This document shows positions 17,617 through 25,588 of a stretch of DNA of 64,000 bases, in pieces. A program made the position numbers and the translations under genes. The notes below the pieces were generated by a model, which ran no database searches, was not told where the DNA came from, and saw nothing but the letters and a program-made list of their open reading frames with translations. The stretch lies in assembly GCA_964484385.1 (NCBI GenBank), contig CAZAFV010000009.1:1-64000 (forward strand), given 5' to 3'. Origin of the DNA: Poriferisodalis sp964484385. Its GTDB lineage: Bacteria > Actinomycetota > Acidimicrobiia > Acidimicrobiales > Poriferisodalaceae. Each line of letters starts with the position of its first letter. The first letter of the stretch is position 1.

Positions 17617-18756
17617 TCACGACGGTCGCCAGTAGCGGTGCTCCACGAATGGCAGCGGAGCCACCCGGCACGGCTCGGCGCCCTTGCGGCCCTCGGCCAG
17701 CAACTCGGTGCCGTCGGCCGAGTGCTCAGCCGCGACATAGGCCATGGCGATCGGCGCTCCCGCCGTAGGGCCGAAGCCGCCGCTCGTCACCATGCCGACG
17801 CTGGTGCCGTCGGAAGTGCTCAGCGCGGCACCGTCGCGAATTGGCCGGCGGCCCTCGGCCGCGATGCCCACCCGCTGGCGCGGCGGCCCGCCAGCAAGCT
17901 GCGCCGTGATGATCTCAGCGCCGGGAAATCCGCCGTCGGCCCGCCGCCGCTTCGGGATTGACCAACCCAGTCCGGCTTCGGCTGGCGTGGTCGCCTCGGT
18001 GAGTTCGTGGCCCACCAGCGGCAGGCCCGCCTCGAGACGCAGCGTGTCGCGGGCGCCGAGCCCTGCGGGAGCAACCTCATCGGCGCTCAGCAGCAGCCGT
18101 GCGATATGGGTCGCCTCGCCTGCCGGAATGGCAACCTCGAAGCCGTCCTCGCCCGTGTACCCGCAGCGAGACACCTCGCACTCGACGCCCTCGATCGGCA
18201 GCGTGGCCGTCGTCATGAACGCCAGCGCTGCGGCTTCCGGCGCCCAGCGAGCCAGCACGCCGGCCGCCGCTGGACCCTGCAGCGCCACCAACGCCAGATC
18301 GGTTCGCACCTCAAGGCGCACATCGCCGTCGTCGCCGCCGTTGACCGCCCGCAGCATCGACAGGTCGGCCTCGGTGCGCACCGCATTGACCACGATGCGC
18401 AGCCGATCGGCATGACACGACACGATCAGGTCGTCGAGCACACCGCCTGCCGCAGTAGTGAACAGCGTGTAGCGCATGCGACCCGGCACGAGGCTGGTGA
18501 CGGCACCCGGCACGCAGCCTTCCAGCCAGGCCGCCACGTCGCCTACGTCATCGTTGCCCCCCGGGTGCAGCTCGACGATGCCCATGTGGCTGACGTCGAA
18601 CAATCCCGCCGCCGTGCGGGTGGCGCGGTGCTCGGCAACGGTGCCGTCGCCGTAGCGCATGGGCAGCGCATGGCCGCCGAAGTTGACCATCCGGCCGCCG
18701 AGTTCGGTGTGCAGGTCGAACAGCGGGGTGCGTACGCCGCCGTTGGCGTCAGTCAT
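17617..18756 (-). CDS. gcvT: Aminomethyltransferase, T protein of glycine cleavage
   Basis: A 379-residue GcvT that transfers the methylene unit from the H protein to tetrahydrofolate. Seen are RTPLFDLHTELGGRMVNFGG at the start, GLFDVSHMGIVELHPGG, the folate-binding stretch CEVSRCGYTGEDGFEVAIP near residue 195, and RDTLRLEAGLPLVGHELTE. The ATG giving MTDANGGVRTP is chosen; the open frame to 18828 runs into the ArsC-like gene upstream. It sits between a predicted selenoprotein and gcvP, all on one strand with gaps of 19 and 70 nt. Confidence 0.95.
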   Translation of the reverse strand: MTDANGGVRTPLFDLHTELGGRMVNFGGHALPMRYGDGTVAEHRATRTAAGLFDVSHMGIVELHPGGNDDVGDVAAWLEGCVPGAVTSLVPGRMRYTLFTTAAGGVLDDLIVSCHADRLRIVVNAVRTEADLSMLRAVNGGDDGDVRLEVRTDLALVALQGPAAAGVLARWAPEAAALAFMTTATLPIEGVECEVSRCGYTGEDGFEVAIPAGEATHIARLLLSADEVAPAGLGARDTLRLEAGLPLVGHELTEATTPAEAGLGWSIPKRRRADGGFPGAEIITAQLAGGPPRQRVGIAAEGRRPIRDGAALSTSDGTSVGMVTSGGFGPTAGAPIAMAYVAAEHSADGTELLAEGRKGAEPCRVAPLPFVEHRYWRPS

Positions 18757-18775
18757 CAACCGGTCCGGCTCGGCC

Positions 18776-19135
18776 TCAGTCGGCCAGCAGCTCGGCGATG
18801 CGACCCTTCGGACGTCCGACGATGGCACGGTTGCCGCGCACCACGACTGGGCGCTGCATGAGCGCCTTGCGCTGGCTCAGCAGCTCCACCACTGCGTCGG
18901 GATTGCCGACGTAGTCGTCGGCGTTCAGGTTCAGCTTCTTGAACTGCGAGTCCTTGCGCACCAAGTCTTCGACGGGGTCCTCGAGTATCGACACCAAGTG
19001 TTCGAGCGTCTCCTGGTCGGGCGGCGTCTTCATGTACAAGACGACGTCGGCCTCGACTCCAGCTTCCTCGGCGACCGCCAAGGCATTCCGGGACGAGTTT
19101 CAATGCGGGTTGTGGTAGATCGTCACCTCGGCCAT
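18776..19135 (-). CDS. ArsC/Spx-family reductase, predicted selenoprotein
   Basis: A 119-residue thioredoxin-fold protein of the arsenate reductase (ArsC) family. The frame reads MAEVTIYHNPH-(TGA)-NSSRNAL, with the in-frame TGA at 19100-19102. E. coli ArsC reads ITIYHNPACGTSRNTL, so the TGA falls exactly on catalytic Cys12. Other family landmarks follow without a frame change: TPPDQETLEHL, DLVRKDSQ (arginine of the anion site), QRPVVVRGNRAIVGRP at the C-terminus. A GGTC-loop hairpin lies 23 nt after the TGA. A conventional caller would start at 19081 and drop the active site. True arsenate reduction is not shown; a glutaredoxin-like role is possible. It lies between serB and gcvT. Confidence 0.85.
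19066..19083 (-). promoter_or_regulatory. Candidate bacterial SECIS hairpin in the ArsC-like gene
   Basis: On the minus strand, CCTTGGC (19083-19077) pairs with GCCGAGG (19072-19066), seven pairs with one G-U, enclosing the tetraloop GGTC. The loop begins 24 nt after the TGA, within the usual range for bacterial SECIS. The GGU in the loop is shared with the selD element and with the E. coli fdhF element. Confidence 0.65.
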
Positions 19136-19189
19136 GAGGCCGAAGTTACCTGCGCGAGAGGCCCAAGTCTGGTCATGCAGCCATGACGG

Positions 19190-20461
19190 CTATGGCAGCA
19201 GCGACGAGATCGACCGCTCGGCATGCAGCGGCGTCGTCGAGGCATCCGCGGCTTCGACTTCCTCGCGTGTGACGCCCAGCATGAACAGGATCGCGTCCAG
19301 GTACGGCACGTTCACGGTGGTGTCCGCCGCATCGGCAACCACCGGCTTGGCGTTGAAGGCGATGCCGAGCCCCGCCGCCGTCAGCATGGGCAGGTCGTTG
19401 GCACCGTCGCCCACGGCCACGATCTGCTCCAGCGGCACGCCCTCGATGTACGCGAGCTGGCGCAGCAGCCGCGCCTTGGCCTCGGCGTCGATCACTTCTC
19501 CGACCAGTTCGCCGGTCAGCCGGCCGTCGCGGATCTCGAGCTCGTTCGCGTAGGCGTGATCGAACTTGAACCGCGTCGCCAGGTGATCGGTGAAGTGCGT
19601 GAAGCCGCCGGAGATGATCGCCACCTTGTAGCCCAGCCGCTTCAGCGTGCGGGCAAAGGTGCGGGCGCCCCGCGTGAGGTTCATGTGCACGATTGCCGTG
19701 TCGATGATCGATGAAGGCTGGCCGGCCAGCAGCCTCACCCGCTGGCGCAGAGATGTCTCGAAGTCGATCTCGCCGGCCATGGCGGCTGCGGTCAGCTCAG
19801 CCGAACGAGCTTCGTGGCCGGCCTCGGCGGCCAGCAGATCGATCACCTCGTTGCGGATGAGGGTCGAGTCGACGTCCATCACGATCATGCGGGTCGAACG
19901 CCGTGACAGGCCGTGGGGCTGCACGGCGATGTCGATCCGGCGCTCAGCGGCCACCTCGATCAGGTCGGTGCGGAGCTTGTCGCTCTCCGCACCCTCCACC
20001 AGGAATTCGTAACTCCACACCGGGAAACGGGAGAGCCGGTGAATGCGGTCGATGTTCCCGCCGCTGGTGGCGATGGCCCCGGTCACGACCGACAGGTCCG
20101 CCGGCTTCAGTTCGGGCGCCAATGCGGTGACCACGAGGCGCTCCGCGTGCTTGGTCGGAGTGGCGTCGACAACCTCGAAGTTCATCTCCAAGCCCCGCTC
20201 GTAGCCGAACAGCAGCACTTCCTTGACCAGGTCGCGGCCGGCGGGGACGGTGATCGCGAGCCCGAGCGTGAGCTGGCGGCGCACCACCACCTGCTCCATG
20301 TCCTGCACGTCCGCGCCCGCGTTCGAGAGCAGCGCCAGCAAGTCGGTCGTGATGCCTGGGCCGTCCGGGCCGGTCACCCGGATCAGGATCGTGTCCCTGG
20401 GGGCCGCATCGTCGGCTGTACCGCCCGCAGCATCATCGGCTGCAGTGTCGTTCGGGACCAC
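19190..20461 (-). CDS. serB: Phosphoserine phosphatase with N-terminal ACT region
   Basis: A 423-residue SerB, which hydrolyses phosphoserine to serine in the last step of serine synthesis. Residues about 25-180 form regulatory ACT-like domains, starting ILIRVTGPDGPGITTDLLAL. The HAD phosphatase domain follows, with the nucleophile motif MIVMDVDSTLIRNEVIDLLA near residue 195, then AIISGGFTHFTDHLA, and the acidic motif AVGDGANDLPMLTAAGLG. The length and order match actinobacterial SerB proteins. The N-terminal 20 residues are Ala/Asp-rich, so the exact start is uncertain. The gene diverges from ilvD across 64 bp. Confidence 0.93.
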   Translation of the reverse strand: MVPNDTAADDAAGGTADDAAPRDTILIRVTGPDGPGITTDLLALLSNAGADVQDMEQVVVRRQLTLGLAITVPAGRDLVKEVLLFGYERGLEMNFEVVDATPTKHAERLVVTALAPELKPADLSVVTGAIATSGGNIDRIHRLSRFPVWSYEFLVEGAESDKLRTDLIEVAAERRIDIAVQPHGLSRRSTRMIVMDVDSTLIRNEVIDLLAAEAGHEARSAELTAAAMAGEIDFETSLRQRVRLLAGQPSSIIDTAIVHMNLTRGARTFARTLKRLGYKVAIISGGFTHFTDHLATRFKFDHAYANELEIRDGRLTGELVGEVIDAEAKARLLRQLAYIEGVPLEQIVAVGDGANDLPMLTAAGLGIAFNAKPVVADAADTTVNVPYLDAILFMLGVTREEVEAADASTTPLHAERSISSLLP

Positions 20462-20525
20462 GGGTCGCGCAGGCTACTGCCCAGACGGGCTATGAGAATC
20501 CGGCATCGCCGCGTAGGCTGAAGCC

Positions 20526-22361
20526 ATGCCGAGCTACCGATCTGTCACCTCCACAGCGGGCCGAAATCAGGCCGGGGCTCGAGCGTTGTGGCGTGCCACC
20601 GGCATGACCGATGACGACTTCGGCAAGCCGATCATCGCCATCTCCAATTCGTTCACCCAGTTCGTGCCCGGACATGTCCACTTGAAGGACCTCGGCCAGC
20701 TCGTCGCCCGCGAGATCGAGGCCGCCGGGGGCGTGGCGAAGGAGTTCAACACCATCGCCGTCGACGACGGCATCGCCATGGGCCACGACGGGATGCTCTA
20801 CAGCCTGCCGTCGCGCGATCTCATTGCTGACGCCGTCGAGTACATGGTGAATGCGCACTGCGCCGACGCGCTGGTGTGCATCTCCAACTGCGACAAGATC
20901 ACCCCGGGGATGCTGAACGCCGCGATGCGGCTGAACATTCCGACGGTGTTCGTTTCCGGCGGTCCCATGGAAGCCGGCAAGACGAAGCTGGCTACTCAGA
21001 AGGTCGACCTCATCAACGTGATGGTGGTGGCCGCCGACGACTCCGTCAGCGACGAGGACGTTGCCGAGATGGAGCGATCGGGCTGTCCCACCTGCGGTTC
21101 GTGCTCGGGCATGTTCACGGCCAACTCCATGAACTGCCTCACCGAGGCATTGGGCCTGTCGCTGCCCGGCAACGGGACCGTGGTGGCCACCCATTCGGAC
21201 CGCCGTGAGCTGTTCTTGGAGGCAGGTCGCCTGGTGGTCGAGCTGTGCCGCCGCTACTACCAGGAAGACGACGCATCGGTGCTGCCGCGCTCGATCGGCA
21301 GCTTCGAGGCGTTCGAGAACGCCATGACGCTCGACATTGCGATGGGCGGGTCCACCAACACGATCCTGCACCTGCTGGCCGCCGCCCAGGAGGCAGAGCT
21401 CGACTTCACGATGGCCGACATCGACCGGCTGTCGCGCAAGGTGCCCAACATCTGCAAGGTGGCGCCGGCGTCGGAGTTCTTCCACGTCGAGGATGTGCAT
21501 CGCGCCGGCGGCGTCATGGGGATCATGGCCGAGCTGAACCGGGCGGGCCTGATCGCCAACCAGGTGCCGACGGTGCATTCGCCGACCATGTTCGATGCCA
21601 TCTCCAGCTGGGACGTGGCCACCAACGACGATGCGTCGCTTGCCGAGTTCTTCCGGGCCGGTCCGGCGGGCATTCCGACGCAGGTGGCGTTCAGCCAGTC
21701 CGAGCGCTACCGCACGCTGGACCTCGACCGCGAGCGGGGCTGCATCCGCTCGGTCGACTGCGCGTACTCCACAGACGGCGGGCTGGCGATCCTCTACGGC
21801 AACCTCGCGCCCGACGGCTGCGTGGTGAAGACCGCCGGGGTGGACGAGTCGATCTGGGTGTTCTCCGGCCCGGCCCATGTGGTCGAGAGCCAGGACGAAG
21901 CGGTCGAGCACATTCTCGACGGCGAGGTCGTCGCCGGCGACGTCGTGGTGGTGCGCTACGAGGGGCCGCGGGGCGGTCCGGGCATGCAGGAGATGCTGTA
22001 CCCCACCTCGTACCTGAAGTCGAAGGGGCTCGGCAAGGCGTGCGCGCTCGTCACCGATGGGCGCTTCTCGGGCGGCACCTCGGGCCTGTCGATCGGCCAT
22101 GTCTCGCCCGAGGCTGCCTCGGGCGGACTGATCGGGCTGGTGCGCAGCGGCGACATCATTGAGATCGACATCCCCAACCGCACCATCAATCTGGCCGTCG
22201 ACGACGACGAGTTGGAGCGGCGCCGCGATGAGCAGGACGAGGCGGGCTGGCAGCCGGCCGAACCCCGCCCGCGCCAGGTCAGTACTGCACTGCGGGCCTA
22301 CGCGGCGATGGCCACCAGCGCCGACAGGGGCGCAGTGCGCGACCTGTCGATGCTGGGCTGA
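20526..22361 (+). CDS. ilvD: Dihydroxy-acid dehydratase
   Basis: A 611-residue IlvD/Edd-family dehydratase that makes the 2-oxo acids of valine and isoleucine synthesis. Iron-sulfur ligands are visible in CISNCDKITPGML (near residue 120) and SGCPTCGSCSGMFTANSMNC (near residue 195). The C-terminus carries VTDGRFSGGTSGLSIGHVSPEAA. The MPSYRSVTSTAGRNQAGARAL start with RATGMTDDDFGKPIIAI is typical of the long actinobacterial and proteobacterial form. A 638-codon open frame on the opposite strand over the same DNA is an artefact of high GC. Confidence 0.96.
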   Translation: MPSYRSVTSTAGRNQAGARALWRATGMTDDDFGKPIIAISNSFTQFVPGHVHLKDLGQLVAREIEAAGGVAKEFNTIAVDDGIAMGHDGMLYSLPSRDLIADAVEYMVNAHCADALVCISNCDKITPGMLNAAMRLNIPTVFVSGGPMEAGKTKLATQKVDLINVMVVAADDSVSDEDVAEMERSGCPTCGSCSGMFTANSMNCLTEALGLSLPGNGTVVATHSDRRELFLEAGRLVVELCRRYYQEDDASVLPRSIGSFEAFENAMTLDIAMGGSTNTILHLLAAAQEAELDFTMADIDRLSRKVPNICKVAPASEFFHVEDVHRAGGVMGIMAELNRAGLIANQVPTVHSPTMFDAISSWDVATNDDASLAEFFRAGPAGIPTQVAFSQSERYRTLDLDRERGCIRSVDCAYSTDGGLAILYGNLAPDGCVVKTAGVDESIWVFSGPAHVVESQDEAVEHILDGEVVAGDVVVVRYEGPRGGPGMQEMLYPTSYLKSKGLGKACALVTDGRFSGGTSGLSIGHVSPEAASGGLIGLVRSGDIIEIDIPNRTINLAVDDDELERRRDEQDEAGWQPAEPRPRQVSTALRAYAAMATSADRGAVRDLSMLG

Positions 22362-22511
22362 GCAGCTCACCCTGACGGCCGCTTCGGATCGGGTTGAGCG
22401 CGTCAATCAGCGTGCCGTGCCCGCTCGGCCTCGCGCTGTCGGTGCGACCGCAGGCGACACGGAGAGGCGCGCCGCAGACTCCAATCAGCGCAGCGCCGTA
22501 GTCTCACGCCG

Positions 22512-24101
22512 GTGACCGCCGTCGAGACAGCCGAGGGTTCTGCAGTCCACTTGGACTCAGCGCGCGGCTGGGTGACCGCGTGCGGGGCCGCGATTGTCGT
22601 CATGGCCGGCTTCGGCAGCATCTACAGCTTCACTGCATTCGCCAACGACATGGCCACCGAGTTCGACACCGGTCTGGGTCCGATCTCGATCGTGTTCGGC
22701 ATCACGGTGTTCCTCTACTTCGGCAGCGCATTGGTGTCGGGCCGCCTGTACGACCGCTTCGGCATCGTGCCGCTGCTGATCGTCGGCGGCGTGCTGTTCG
22801 TCGGCGGGCTGGTGGCGACCTCGCAAGTGACGGTGCTGTGGCACGGCTATGTGCTGTATGGCGTCGGGCTCGGCTTCGGCGGCGGGCTGTTCAATGCGCC
22901 GCTGTTCGCCCTGACGGCGATGTGGTTCGACAAGCACCGGGCCATGGCCCAGGGCATCGTGGCGACCGGTTCGGGCCTCGGGACGATGATCTATGTCCCG
23001 TTCGCGCAGCGGCTGCTCGCCGAATACGGCTGGCGTGTCGGCATGCGCTGGTTGGCGGTGATCGCTGCGGTGATTCTCGTGTTCGGGCTGCTCGTCATTC
23101 GGCAGCCGCCGCGAGTGCATGTCGGCAGCCCCCGCCGTCACCTCTCCTTGGTGGTACGGACTGCAACGTTCTGGCAGATGGGAACCGCCGGCATCTTGTT
23201 CACGATCGCCGTGATCGGCACCATCGGGCTCATCATCCCGTTCTCCATCGACGACGGCGTCGCCGAGCTGGCGGCGGGAGGGCTCGTGTTCGTCGTCGGC
23301 CTGTCGAGCATCGTGGGCCGGCTTGCGCTGACAAGCTTGGCGAGGCCGCTGGGGTCGATCCGCTTGCTCAAGATCGCCTTCGGTGGATTGCCGGTGGCCT
23401 ACGCCATCTGGTTCATCACCACGCGGGTCGATGCGCCCGGCACCAAGTACGGGCTGCTGGTGGCATTCGCTGCGGTGCTCGGCGTTTCCTATGGCGGCTT
23501 CGTGGCCCTCCTGGGCGATGTCACGGCCTACCTGTTCGGTCTGGCGAACATCGGTGCGGTGGTCGGCATCTTCTTCTTCTTTTCCGGTACTGGCGCATTG
23601 ATCGGTCCGCCATTGCTCGGCTTCACTCACGACGCGAGCGGCGGCGTTTCGGTGCCGATCTTCATGGTCGGTGTCATTGCGTTGGCGGGTGTCTTTGTGC
23701 TCCTGCCGATGACTCGTTTTCCGTTGGCACTGCCGACCTACATCGGGCCTGGCGGGCAGCCGTCACCCACGTCTCCGCCGGCTGCTGCGCCACCGCGGCC
23801 GCTTGCACCGGTGCGGCTGCCGGGCACAGTGCCCGCTCCGGCGACGGCCGGTGTCGCGGCCAGCACCGCGGCCAGAACCGTGCAGCGACTGCCGGTGACA
23901 GCCGGAGCGACCACACCATCGCCGACTCCCACGGCGATCTCGACAGTCCCGGCGGTCCCGACCGTGCCGAGGGTGCGGCCGCTTGACGATGGCCTCGTGT
24001 CGGCAATGTCACAGCCGCGCTCCGCTGCCCTGCAAGATGCGCCGCCCGAGGTGTTCTGGCCTGTTGCCGATGAGGCTGTCTCTCCGAACGGACAGTCATG
24101 A
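22512..24101 (+). CDS. MFS transporter, oxalate/formate or monocarboxylate-like, with long C-terminal tail
   Basis: A 529-residue membrane protein of the major facilitator superfamily. About twelve hydrophobic segments lie between residues 15 and 405, starting GWVTACGAAIVVMAGFGSIY. The loop after helix 2, SGRLYDRFGIVPLLIVGG, fits the MFS signature. The layout recalls oxalate/formate antiporters and monocarboxylate carriers. The last 115 residues are rich in Pro, Ala and Thr and carry no membrane segment, which is unusual for the family. The GTG start is the first plausible one. The thioesterase gene begins 28 nt downstream. Confidence 0.8.
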   Translation: MTAVETAEGSAVHLDSARGWVTACGAAIVVMAGFGSIYSFTAFANDMATEFDTGLGPISIVFGITVFLYFGSALVSGRLYDRFGIVPLLIVGGVLFVGGLVATSQVTVLWHGYVLYGVGLGFGGGLFNAPLFALTAMWFDKHRAMAQGIVATGSGLGTMIYVPFAQRLLAEYGWRVGMRWLAVIAAVILVFGLLVIRQPPRVHVGSPRRHLSLVVRTATFWQMGTAGILFTIAVIGTIGLIIPFSIDDGVAELAAGGLVFVVGLSSIVGRLALTSLARPLGSIRLLKIAFGGLPVAYAIWFITTRVDAPGTKYGLLVAFAAVLGVSYGGFVALLGDVTAYLFGLANIGAVVGIFFFFSGTGALIGPPLLGFTHDASGGVSVPIFMVGVIALAGVFVLLPMTRFPLALPTYIGPGGQPSPTSPPAAAPPRPLAPVRLPGTVPAPATAGVAASTAARTVQRLPVTAGATTPSPTPTAISTVPAVPTVPRVRPLDDGLVSAMSQPRSAALQDAPPEVFWPVADEAVSPNGQS

Positions 24102-24129
24102 GAACAGGCAGCAATGAGCAGGGACAGCC

Positions 24130-24678
24130 ATGAGCGCTGAGCCGCTGGAACCGCAGCCGACCGACGCTGTGTCCCGAGCTCCGGTCCCGGTGCTGGCTGG
24201 CTCTGTGCAGGAGGGGTGGATCGATTACAACGGCCACCTCAACGCTGGCTATTACCTGGTGGCGTTCGACGACGCCATCGCACCCTGGATGGACTACATC
24301 GGCATGGGCACCGCACATCGTGAAGTGCGTGACATCACGACGTTCTCCGCGGAGAACCACATCACCTACGTGCGAGAGATCGGGCCCGATGAGCCGTATG
24401 TGATCTCGGTGCAGCTGCTGGGCTTCGACCGCAAGCGGGTGCACGCTTTCCAGACGATGACCCAGACCCGCGATGGCTACCTCGTGGCGACATGCGAGGT
24501 CATGTCGCTGCACATCGACGGGCCGACTCGGCGCGTAGGGCTGATGGCCGACGAGCCCTACCGGCGGCTCGCCAAGATCTGGGAGGCACATCAGCATCTG
24601 CCACTGCCGCCCCAGGTCGGTCACGTGATCAGCATCCGGCCCTCAGACGAGGCCTCGCTGCACCCCGACCTCGCCTGA
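24130..24678 (+). CDS. Hot-dog fold acyl-CoA thioesterase
   Basis: A 182-residue protein. The motif GWIDYNGHLNAGYYLVAFDD near residue 30 is the signature of 4-hydroxybenzoyl-CoA-type thioesterases, with a catalytic Asp in DYNGH. The rest follows the one-domain hot-dog pattern (ENHITYVREIGPDEPYVISV, FQTMTQTRDGYLVATCEV). The C-terminal MADEPYRRLAKIWEAHQHLP resembles proteins fused or linked to carnitine or betaine metabolism. The substrate is unknown. It is 28 nt after the permease gene, so the pair may handle one acid and its CoA ester. Confidence 0.78.
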   Translation: MSAEPLEPQPTDAVSRAPVPVLAGSVQEGWIDYNGHLNAGYYLVAFDDAIAPWMDYIGMGTAHREVRDITTFSAENHITYVREIGPDEPYVISVQLLGFDRKRVHAFQTMTQTRDGYLVATCEVMSLHIDGPTRRVGLMADEPYRRLAKIWEAHQHLPLPPQVGHVISIRPSDEASLHPDLA

Positions 24679-24786
24679 GGCGCGCACACGACTGAAGCAG
24701 CGGCATCGCGAGGAGTGTGCTGGCATCTGCCTCGTCGTGCCGCTCAGCCTCGGTGCGGCCCGCGGCGCCGTGACTATGTTGCGGCC

Positions 24787-25560
24787 GTGGAGATCTTCGG
24801 TGTGGTCAACGCCTCTCCGGACTCGAAGGCCGACTTCTCGGTGGTTCAAGGCTGCGCCGAAGCTGCCGCCCGGGGGGCAGAGCTGCTCGCCGAAGGCGCC
24901 GACCACTTCGACCTCGGCGGCGAAGGTTCCACGCCTGGCAGCGACGAGGTCAGCCCCGACGACGAGTGGCGGCGGGTCGAAGGGCCGCTGCGCGGGCTGC
25001 TGTCGCTGGGCGCCGAAGTCGCGATCGACACCCGCAAGCCCGAAGTTGCGCGCCGAGCCCTCGACGCCGGCGCGACGGTGCTGAATGCGGGCGACGCATT
25101 GCAGTCACCCGAGATGGTCGAGCTCGCCGCCGAGCACGAGGTCACCGTGGTGCTGCCGTTCATGCTGGGACGCGACTTCCGAAGCGTCCGCGATGTGCGC
25201 GGTGACCCGGTGACGGTCATGGTCGAGTGGTTCGCCTCGCGCATCGAGCGCCTGCGCGAGGCGGGAGTGACGCAGCAGCTCCTGCTCGACTGCGGCGTCG
25301 GCTTCGGCCCGCACGACATGGACTGGCCCGAACGAGCGGCGTACCAGCACGCCATCTACAGCGGCCTGGGCGAGCTGCGCCGCTTCGACCTGCCCCTGTA
25401 CGTGCCGGTGCCTTGGCTGCAGACACCCGACCGCCTCGAACTGCTCGACCTAGCGCTCTCCCAGGAACCCGACTACGTACGAGCCCACCGCCCCGCCCAA
25501 GTCCGCAAGCACCACGCCGCCCTCAGCGCGGCGAGTGCTGAGATCGTGTCGACGGATTAG
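24787..25560 (+). CDS. Dihydropteroate synthase-like (pterin-binding) protein
   Basis: A 257-residue TIM-barrel protein. The start VEIFGVVNASPDSKADF corresponds to the VMGVxNxTPDSFSDGG motif of FolP, and HFDLGGEGSTPGSDEVSPDDEW to the DIGGESTRPG motif. Catalysis-related positions are therefore recognisable but changed: PDSKADF replaces PDSFSDGG. The C-terminal third has the DCGVGFG turn in place of DPGIGF. It may be a divergent DHPS paralogue rather than the folate enzyme. The GTG start is used because it places the motif at the N-terminus as in the family. Confidence 0.65.
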   Translation: MEIFGVVNASPDSKADFSVVQGCAEAAARGAELLAEGADHFDLGGEGSTPGSDEVSPDDEWRRVEGPLRGLLSLGAEVAIDTRKPEVARRALDAGATVLNAGDALQSPEMVELAAEHEVTVVLPFMLGRDFRSVRDVRGDPVTVMVEWFASRIERLREAGVTQQLLLDCGVGFGPHDMDWPERAAYQHAIYSGLGELRRFDLPLYVPVPWLQTPDRLELLDLALSQEPDYVRAHRPAQVRKHHAALSAASAEIVSTD

Positions 25561-25588
25561 CCCGACGGTTGAGCTGCCTTTGGGTGGT

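Noticed and set aside
20490..22406. A 638-codon open frame on the minus strand opposite ilvD
   Set aside because: It is His/Arg/Asp-rich with no recognisable domain and overlaps a fully conserved ilvD gene; such antisense frames are common in high-GC DNA.
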